A stretch of 64,000 nucleotides of DNA from Gordonibacter pamelaeae (GTDB lineage Bacteria; Actinomycetota; Coriobacteriia; Coriobacteriales; Eggerthellaceae). The translations under genes were made by a program, and so were the position numbers. Positions 58,572 to 64,000 of this stretch are shown in pieces. The stretch's first letter is position 1; every line of letters starts with the position of its first letter. The stretch lies in assembly GCF_042665095.1 (NCBI RefSeq), contig NZ_JBHTBV010000008.1; one strand, given 5' to 3'. Below the pieces are notes generated by a model. The model saw only the letters and a list, made by a program, of their open reading frames with translations, was not told the DNA's origin and made no database searches.

Positions 58572-60281
58572 TCAGGCACGGGGCCCGTCGTCCCCGTTCT
58601 CGCCGTGTCCCGTGCGCGTGCCGTGCCGGTCGCCCAGGGCCGCCGTCCGCAACTCGTGCGCGTCCTCGAACAGCCGTCGCGCGTCCTCGCGGCTGACGCC
58701 CATGCGCTCGGCCGCGCCGCCCAGCTCGTTCATGCGGCGCCGGTACTCCCTCACGGCATGCTCGGCAACGAGGCGCCGCCGCTCCTCGCGGCGCTGCTGC
58801 CGGTCCGCCAGGCGGGGCCCGTCGCCGTCGGGGTCGGCATCGTCCACGAGGGCGCGCCGCGCCATCTCCTGGGAGGCCAGGTCAAGCGCCTCGTCGATGG
58901 CGCGCTTGCGCGCCGAGGCGCGCTGGAGCAGGGCCGCGCGGTCCTGCCAGTCCAGATCCTCGAAGTCGCGCCCCTCCCGCCGCGCCGCCAGCCGCTCGAG
59001 CGCCTCCCTGCGCGCGAGCATGCGCTCCAGCTCCCAGTGCTCGCGCAGGATGTCGCCGATGTCGCGCGGGTTGTGCGCGATCTCCCTCACGGCCTCGATG
59101 GGCTTCGCGTCGGCCACGCGGTAGGTGAGCATGCCCAGAAGCGGCATGAGGAACACGGTGATGGCTCCGGCCGCCACCAGCACGCTGGCCGTCTCCTGCG
59201 GCATGGCGCCCGCGCTCACGGCCACCGACGTGACGGCCACGATGATGGGCAGCGCCGTCGTGCAGTACAGCGCGATGGTCAGGCGGTTGTGCGTGGATAT
59301 GTCGCGCGTGTCCTTGCCGGTCGAGAGCGCGACGAAGATGGGCACGGCGCGGATGAGCAGCAGAAGCGCGATGAAGCCCACCAGCACCTCGGGCTGCTGG
59401 AACACGGCCGCCAGGTCGATCTTCGCACCGGAGACCACGAAGAAGATGGGTATGAGGAAGCCGTACGCCACGCCGTCCAGCTTGTGCTCGAGCGCGTGGT
59501 CGCCCTCGGGGATGATGTAGCGCAGCACGAAGCCCGCCGCGAACGCCCCCAGCACGATGTCGAGGTCGAACGCGGCCGACAGGGCCACCAGCCCCACCAA
59601 CAGGAGCACCGTCACGCGCATCATGGTCTGCGAGGTGCCCTCGGCGTTGGCGGTGAGGAAGCGGAACAGCCGGTGGCCGGCCTTCTTCGCCTTGGCGGGC
59701 ACCACCGCCACCAGCACGCACAGGGCCATGAACGCCACCAGGATGAGCACGGTCTTCCACTCGGCGCGCGTCGACAGCAGAAGCGCCATGGCAAGCACCG
59801 GGCACAGCTCGCCCCACGTGCCGTAGGCCAGGACGGACTCTCCCACGCGCGTGCCCATGAGCTCGCGCTCCTTGAGGATGGGCATGAGCGTGCCGAGCGC
59901 CGTGGTGGTCAGCGCGATTGCCACGGCCACGGACTCTATCTCGTTCACGAACAGGCCGCTGGCGAAGTGCACGAACAGGAAGGCCAGCACGATGGACACG
60001 GCCCAGGTGGCCAGGCCCCGCTTGCCCTGGGAGCCGGTGAGGCTCCTCGGGTTTATCTCGTAGCCTGCCAGCAAAAACAGGAAGGCCAGGCCCAGGTCGG
60101 ACAGCAGCCCCACCGAGTCGGTGAGCTCGATGGCGCCCACGAGGTTCGGCCCGAGCACGGCGCCGGCGATGAGCAGGAACACCGTCTCGGGAATGAGCTT
60201 GCCGGGGATGAGCTTGGCCAGGATGGGGCACGCCGCCGCGACGAGCGCGATGATGGCGAGCGAGATGAGGTCGACGGGCAT
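58572..60281 (-). CDS. CPA2 family cation:proton antiporter (KefB-type)
   Basis: The 569-residue protein has an N-terminal ~390-residue membrane domain with 12 or more helices and the KefB/Na-H exchanger pattern (GAVLGPNLVGAIEL, LTTTALGTLMPILKE, DLDIVLGAFAAGFVL, FFVVSGAKIDLA). The C-terminal ~170 residues are cytoplasmic, highly charged and coiled-coil-like; no TrkA-N domain is present. It exchanges K+ or Na+ for H+. I chose ATG 60281, with the long-frame start rejected. A K+ channel gene is divergent from it, so both may serve cation balance. Confidence 0.88.
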   Translation of the reverse strand: MPVDLISLAIIALVAAACPILAKLIPGKLIPETVFLLIAGAVLGPNLVGAIELTDSVGLLSDLGLAFLFLLAGYEINPRSLTGSQGKRGLATWAVSIVLAFLFVHFASGLFVNEIESVAVAIALTTTALGTLMPILKERELMGTRVGESVLAYGTWGELCPVLAMALLLSTRAEWKTVLILVAFMALCVLVAVVPAKAKKAGHRLFRFLTANAEGTSQTMMRVTVLLLVGLVALSAAFDLDIVLGAFAAGFVLRYIIPEGDHALEHKLDGVAYGFLIPIFFVVSGAKIDLAAVFQQPEVLVGFIALLLLIRAVPIFVALSTGKDTRDISTHNRLTIALYCTTALPIIVAVTSVAVSAGAMPQETASVLVAAGAITVFLMPLLGMLTYRVADAKPIEAVREIAHNPRDIGDILREHWELERMLARREALERLAARREGRDFEDLDWQDRAALLQRASARKRAIDEALDLASQEMARRALVDDADPDGDGPRLADRQQRREERRRLVAEHAVREYRRRMNELGGAAERMGVSREDARRLFEDAHELRTAALGDRHGTRTGHGENGDDGPRA

Positions 60282-60441
60282 GGAGGGCCTTTCGGGCGAG
60301 CGGAAACAACGTTTGCAGACGGACGATGCCATTGTAGCGCAACGGAGGGGGAGGGCATCGTGGTATGCTTAGGGGCGCACACAGAGCACGTAGCGCCCGC
60401 CGCCCCTGCGGCGCGGGCGGGCAGGAGAAGGAGCGAACCCC

Positions 60442-60519
60442 ATGATCGTCACCATCGAGGTCTCCGCCGAGGGCCGCCGGCCCCGTGCCGGCTTAGGGCG
60501 GGCGCGGGCCCATGGCTAA
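60442..60519 (+). CDS. Possible 25-residue leader peptide of the K+ channel gene
   Basis: ATG 60442 is preceded by AGGAGAAGGAG and the 25-codon frame MIVTIEVSAEGRR... ends in TAA at 60517-60519, overlapping the channel start by eight bases (ATGGCTAA). The strong ribosome site here and its absence before the channel ATG suggest translational coupling. The peptide has no recognisable function. Confidence 0.4.
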   Translation: MIVTIEVSAEGRRPRAGLGRARAHG

Positions 60520-61420
60520 GAGGGAGGAGCTGCCAGAGCGACGGCTGGCCCAGGCGTCCCCGCTCAAGCGGCAGGCGTTCCTTGCCTTGGAGGACGTACG
60601 CGCGGCGCGCGGCGCGGCGCGGGCGGTGGGCATCGCGCTGTTCGCGCTCATCGTGGCGAACGCGCTGCTCGTGTTCGCCGAGCCGCAGATCGACGTGTCG
60701 TCGGGCGTGGCGCATGCACTGCTCGTGTTCGGCCTGGCCTCGAGCGTGTGCTTCGCGGCGGAGTATGCGGCGCGCCTGTGGGTGGCCGACCTCGTGCATC
60801 CTTGCTGCGGGCCCGCGAGGGCGCGGCTGCGCTACGTGCTCTCGCCCATGGGGCTCGTCGACCTGCTGGCGTTTTTGCCGGGGCTGCTGGTGTTGGCGGT
60901 GCCGGTGTCCGCCTCGGCGCTCAACGCCGCGCGCATCATCCGCCTGCTGCGGCTCGTCAAGCTGTCGCGCTACATGCGCGGTCTGCGCTCCATCGCGCGC
61001 GTGTTCGCGAAGCGACGCCAGGAGATCGTTGCCGCGTTCACGGTGCTGGGGCTGCTCACCGTCACAGCCAGCGTGCTCATGTACGAGGCCGAGCACCCCG
61101 TGCAGCCCGATCGGTTCGACAGCGTGCTCACGGGCATGTACTGGGCCATGACCACCATCACCTCCACGGGTTACGGCGACCTCGTGCCCGTGACGGCGGC
61201 GGGGCGGCTCATCGGCTTCGCCACCATGCTGCTGTCCATAGGCGTGGTGGCCATCCCGGCGGGCATCTTCTCGGCCGGATTCGTGGCGGAGTTCCGCGCG
61301 CAGGACGCCCGCGCCCGCGTGCGGCGCGGCGAGGGGGACGGGAGCGGGGGCCGTCCTGCCGACGGGTGCGACGCGGCGGACGGGGACGATCCCGGCGAAG
61401 AGGAGGCCGGCGGGGCGTAG
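60512..61420 (+). CDS. Voltage-gated-type K+ channel
   Basis: The 302-residue protein has the six-helix channel plan: S1 (about 38-58), S2-S3, an S4-like segment with regularly spaced Arg/Lys (RIIRLLRLVKLSRY, 141-154), S5, the pore loop with selectivity filter TSTGYGD (217-223) and S6. The basic and acidic tails are short and there is no RCK domain. It would conduct K+ in response to membrane potential. It lacks a Shine-Dalgarno sequence of its own and overlaps the end of a 25-codon leader frame. Confidence 0.9.
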   Translation: MAKREELPERRLAQASPLKRQAFLALEDVRAARGAARAVGIALFALIVANALLVFAEPQIDVSSGVAHALLVFGLASSVCFAAEYAARLWVADLVHPCCGPARARLRYVLSPMGLVDLLAFLPGLLVLAVPVSASALNAARIIRLLRLVKLSRYMRGLRSIARVFAKRRQEIVAAFTVLGLLTVTASVLMYEAEHPVQPDRFDSVLTGMYWAMTTITSTGYGDLVPVTAAGRLIGFATMLLSIGVVAIPAGIFSAGFVAEFRAQDARARVRRGEGDGSGGRPADGCDAADGDDPGEEEAGGA

Positions 61421-61442
61421 GCCCGGCCGCCGCAGGGGGCGG

Positions 61443-62366
61443 CTAACCGGCGAGGTATCGCTCCAGGGCGCCCCAGACGCGCAGGGCCTCGGCGTAGCCC
61501 TGCTCGTAGAGGGCCATGAGCTTGGCCGGGTCCTTCTCCATGCTGGACACCGTGACGGGCTCGGGCGGGCGGATGAGGAAGAGCTGCCCCTCGTCGTGCA
61601 GGCACGGCAGCGCCCGGTACAGGCGGTTGTACTCGTAGTGGCGGTGCTGCAGGCGGTCGACGTAGAAGGGGAAGTCGGCGTAGCGCTGGCGCAGGAGCGC
61701 CATGAGCTTGTTCGGGCCCTTCAGGTAGTCCTCGGCCTGCGTGAGCACCACGATGCGCTTGGCGGGGCCGGTGAGCAGCGAGTAGAGCACGGGCACGCTG
61801 TCGCACGTGCCGCCGTCCAGCAGGTGCTTGCCGTCCACCTCCACGATCTGGCTCACGAGCGGCATGGACGACGAGGCTATGAGGTAGTCGACGTCGGCCA
61901 GGGCGTCGGTGAACTCGTGGTAGTCGGCCTCGCCCGAGTCCAGGTCGCTCGACACGGCCACGAGGCGCATCGGCGAGCTGTTGAAGGCTTCGTAGTCGAA
62001 GGGCTCCAGCTCGTTGGGTATCACGTTGAAGGCGAAGTCGCGGCCGCAGGCGTTGCCCGTGCGCACGAAGCTCTTCAGGGACAGGTAGCGCCAGTCGCCC
62101 GCGTATTTCACGTTGAGGTAGCAGGAGCGCCCCGCATCGCCGGCCACGTAGTTGTAGCCGCAGAGCGCGCCCGCCGACACGCCCACCGTGCGCTCGCAGA
62201 ACAGCCCGCGGTCCATGAAGGCATCCAGCACGCCGGCCGTGAACTGGCCGCGCATGGCCCCGCCCTCCAGCACGAGGTCGACGGGCGCCACGTCATGCCC
62301 GCGCCAGGCGGGCTCGTGGAGGTAGCGGGTGCCGGTGCGGGGGAGGCGTGCGGTCGTGTCACTCAT
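61443..62366 (-). CDS. Patatin-like phospholipase
   Basis: The 307-residue protein has the patatin catalytic set: oxyanion hole EGGAMRG at 34-40, nucleophile elbow GVSAG with Ser 64, and the DGG motif (LLDGGT) with Asp 184. No signal peptide is seen. It would hydrolyse acyl esters of phospholipids or related lipids in the cytoplasm (RssA/YjjU-type). The ATG at 62366 follows AAAGGA. It is a single gene converging on the K+ channel and divergent from trxA. Confidence 0.9.
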   Translation of the reverse strand: MSDTTARLPRTGTRYLHEPAWRGHDVAPVDLVLEGGAMRGQFTAGVLDAFMDRGLFCERTVGVSAGALCGYNYVAGDAGRSCYLNVKYAGDWRYLSLKSFVRTGNACGRDFAFNVIPNELEPFDYEAFNSSPMRLVAVSSDLDSGEADYHEFTDALADVDYLIASSSMPLVSQIVEVDGKHLLDGGTCDSVPVLYSLLTGPAKRIVVLTQAEDYLKGPNKLMALLRQRYADFPFYVDRLQHRHYEYNRLYRALPCLHDEGQLFLIRPPEPVTVSSMEKDPAKLMALYEQGYAEALRVWGALERYLAG

Positions 62367-62686
62367 GCGGGGGTCCTTTCTGCGCGTTCGCGCCCCATTA
62401 TAGCGCAGCGGCGCGACCGGCGCCGCGCGCCGTAGCCGAACCGGGAGGCGGTGGCCGTTATCTCCTTCCCGCAAACTGTGAAGTAACCATGGAGCGCCTG
62501 CCGGCGGATCGGCCGCTCGCGGCGCGAAAATGTCGGGAAACCCAATATTTATGCCCTAAACCGTAACAATTAGATGCACAGTTGAGCGAAGGCGTTTACA
62601 ATACGGGCAGAACAGACAGGATCGCGCGCCCGCCGGGTGCTGCGAGCGGGGCCGTGCGAGCGGCCAAGACCATAAGGAGGCTTTAC
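62367..62686 (+). promoter_or_regulatory. Intergenic region upstream of trxA
   Basis: No gene is supported in these 320 bases. An AT-richer segment around 62545-62605 contains TACAAT (62597-62602), a possible -10, but no convincing -35. AAGGAGG at about 62674-62680 is the trxA ribosome site. Confidence 0.35.
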
Positions 62687-62995
62687 ATGAGCGAGGTCGT
62701 TTCTTCTTCCGATTTCCAGTCCAAGGTGCTCGACGCGCAGGGTCCCGTGCTGGTGGACTTCTTCGCCACGTGGTGCGGGCCGTGCAAGATGCTGGCGCCC
62801 ACCATCGACGAGATCGCAGGCGAGCAGGCCGGAAAGGCGACGGTGTACAAGCTCGATATCGACCAGAGCCCCGACATCGCCCAGAAGTACGGCGTCATGA
62901 GCGTGCCCACCTTGATCGTGTTCGAGAACGGCCAGGTGAAGAAGCAGGCCGTGGGCGTGCAGCCCAAACAGAACATCCTGTCGATGCTGGCGTAA
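62687..62995 (+). CDS. trxA: Thioredoxin
   Basis: The 102-residue thioredoxin has DFFATWCGPCKM with the redox pair Cys 30/Cys 33, the cis-proline segment SVPTLIVFENG and normal length. It reduces protein disulfides in the cytoplasm, using electrons from thioredoxin reductase. ATG 62687 follows AAGGAGG. It is monocistronic, with a hairpin 25 bp after the stop. Confidence 0.96.
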   Translation: MSEVVSSSDFQSKVLDAQGPVLVDFFATWCGPCKMLAPTIDEIAGEQAGKATVYKLDIDQSPDIAQKYGVMSVPTLIVFENGQVKKQAVGVQPKQNILSMLA

Positions 62996-63019
62996 ACGCC
63001 GCCTCGCCGTAGGTTTTCC

Positions 63020-63055
63020 GGAAGCGCCGGCCGCCTTGGGCAGCCGGCGCTTCCT
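63020..63055 (+). terminator. Hairpin after trxA
   Basis: GGAAGCGCCGGC and GCCGGCGCTTCC form a 12-bp perfect stem with an 11-base loop and a weak T-tail. Confidence 0.6.
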
Positions 63056-63062
63056 TGCGCTC

Positions 63063-63162
63063 GGGGTGACAAAGGGACGGGGATAACGTCACATTCCCAA
63101 GCGACCACCGAGATCCGAGTACTTCGGGGAATGTGACGTTATCCCCGTCCCTTTGTCACCCC
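63063..63162. repeat. 36-bp perfect inverted repeat, 28-base loop
   Basis: Arms 63063-63098 and 63127-63162 are exact inverse complements; the left arm starts GGGGTGACAAAGGGACGGGG. The right arm includes the stop codon of the MerR-family gene. The core GTGACA-AAGGGAC recalls the repeat after valS at 54563-54593 and the style of REP sequences mobilised by RAYT transposases. No such transposase is in the window. Confidence 0.8.
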
Positions 63163-63914
63163 TCCAGCACCCAGGCGCGGTAATAGTCCCAGCGTGACGC
63201 ATGCGGGCCCTCCTCGACGGCGGTGAGCAGGTAGGTGCCCACCGCGAGGCGCGGCTCGAGGCCTTGCCGGGCCGCCTCGGCGAACAGCGCGGCGGCGTTG
63301 CTGCGGTTCGGGTCGTCCGGGTCCACGAGCAGCAGGCACTCGCGGCCCTCGCCGGCGTCCGGCGCGCCGCGCTCCCAGACGGCGCCCGCATGCGTGGGCG
63401 TGTCGGCCACCATCTCGAACACGGTGCCCGGGTCCGCCGCGTCCACGAGCACGGCGAAGCGCCATGGCTCGTCCACCAGCAGGGGCCAGAGGGAGGGGTC
63501 GGCGTAGTCGATGGCGTCGAGGCGGGCGATGGCGGGTGCGCCGGGCCGCATGCCCGCCGCCTCCAGCTCCTCGGCCCGTGCGTTCAGGGCGCGCTGCCGT
63601 GCAAGGCGGGCCCGCATGGCCTCCAGCTCGGCGATGCGCTGCTCCACGTCGCGGGCCGTGCGGTCGAGCGCGTCGTCCAAATCGCGCGCCGAGAGCGTGC
63701 GGTAGCCCGCCAGCTCGCGCACCGGCACGCCCAGGCGGCGGTAGAACGCGATCTCGCTCGCGTCGATGAGGTCGTGCAGCGCGTACTGCCGGTAGTCGTT
63801 GCCGCGGTTGCGGCCGGCGCGCACGAGCCCCTCGCGCTCCCAGTAGCGCAGCGTCGACGGCGCCACGCCCAGGTAGCGCGCCGCGTCCTTGATGTCGTAC
63901 AGCACGGGTTCCAT
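63156..63914 (-). CDS. MerR family transcriptional regulator
   Basis: The 252-residue protein starts with a MerR winged helix (YDIKDAARYLGVAPSTLRYWEREGLV, then YRQYALHDLIDASEIAFYRRLGVPV), a dimerisation coiled coil (RDVEQRIAELEAMRARLARQ) and a C-terminal effector domain of about 120 residues with no cysteine cluster for metals. GGAAAGGGAGCG precedes the ATG. A perfect operator-like dyad lies 55 bp upstream in a 19-bp-spaced promoter that points right. The regulator therefore likely activates a gene outside the window. Confidence 0.9.
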   Translation of the reverse strand: MEPVLYDIKDAARYLGVAPSTLRYWEREGLVRAGRNRGNDYRQYALHDLIDASEIAFYRRLGVPVRELAGYRTLSARDLDDALDRTARDVEQRIAELEAMRARLARQRALNARAEELEAAGMRPGAPAIARLDAIDYADPSLWPLLVDEPWRFAVLVDAADPGTVFEMVADTPTHAGAVWERGAPDAGEGRECLLLVDPDDPNRSNAAALFAEAARQGLEPRLAVGTYLLTAVEEGPHASRWDYYRAWVLEG

Positions 63915-63965
63915 GACGCGCTCCCTTTCCGTTTGGAGATTTGGGGGAGGTGGGCAGGGTGCCCC

Positions 63966-63996
63966 TTTACCTTAAAGTCGCTTTAAGGTTTAGAGT
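63966..63996 (+). promoter_or_regulatory. MerR-type promoter with 21-bp operator
   Basis: ACCTTAAAG and CTTTAAGGT form a perfect 9-bp dyad with a 3-bp centre (63969-63989). It sits between TTTACC (63966-63971) and TAGAGT (63991-63996), which are 19 bp apart, the elongated spacing typical of MerR-activated promoters. The controlled gene lies beyond 64000. Confidence 0.65.
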
Positions 63997-64000
63997 ATCA

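Noticed and set aside
1..64000. CRISPR array
   Set aside because: No set of regularly spaced direct repeats was found; the repeats present are palindromes or single pairs.

Overview
The window looks like chromosome of a high-GC Coriobacteriia actinobacterium, most likely Eggerthella or a close relative in the Eggerthellaceae. This rests on GC-rich codon use, a complete arginine deiminase cluster, DUF1836 next to DegV, tRNA genes with encoded CCA, and the tig-clpP-clpX-valS-thrS order. Genus level is inference.

Bases 1-7941 are an accessory, visibly lower-GC region. They hold a broken surface-polysaccharide locus: a 3' remnant of a sugar-1-phosphate transferase, a GT4 glycosyltransferase lacking its N-terminal half, a second GT4 gene switched out of frame by a run of twelve G, an intact GT2 enzyme and a Wzx-type flippase. 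After these come several small unknown genes, a scar of a Cro/CI regulator and a Phd/RelE-type toxin-antitoxin pair. The first 1.2 kb is a mosaic of gene fragments, hairpins and a near-identical 26-bp direct repeat, as expected at a recombination breakpoint.

Bases 7950-25938 carry core and metabolic genes: an FMN reductase-like protein, murI, rdgB, tRNA-Pro, a two-gene membrane/winged-helix cassette, the NHEJ ligase LigD, tRNA-Gly, a glutaredoxin, an MFS exporter with a divergent AraC regulator, tRNA-Arg, the arginine deiminase cluster (arcA, argF/arcB, arcC, YfcC-type transporter), a GNAT acetyltransferase and argS. The cluster would import arginine, convert it to citrulline and ornithine, and gain ATP from carbamoyl phosphate.

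Bases 26135-45157 hold a CPA1 Na+/H+ antiporter, divergent DUF1836 and degV, a two-component system divergent from a Bce/Vra-type ABC transporter, an ECF sigma factor with a large membrane protein that is probably its anti-sigma, a second flavoprotein, serA, tRNA-Lys and tRNA-His, an NYN nuclease-like protein with two LOTUS-like domains, a DUF4230 protein, sstT and tRNA-Leu. An AT-rich orphan gene follows tRNA-Leu.

Bases 45976-64000 contain a CCG-domain Fe-S protein, tig, clpP, clpX, valS, a zinc-ribbon membrane protein, thrS, a lipoprotein pair, a CPA2 antiporter, a K+ channel, a patatin-like lipase, trxA and a MerR regulator whose operator faces a promoter leaving the window.

The main non-coding signals are the phase-variation-type poly-G tract, a pair of ~116-bp complex palindromes in two convergent intergenic spaces, a 36-bp perfect inverted repeat touching the MerR stop codon, and a duplicated tRNA-Lys 3' end that looks like an old attachment site.
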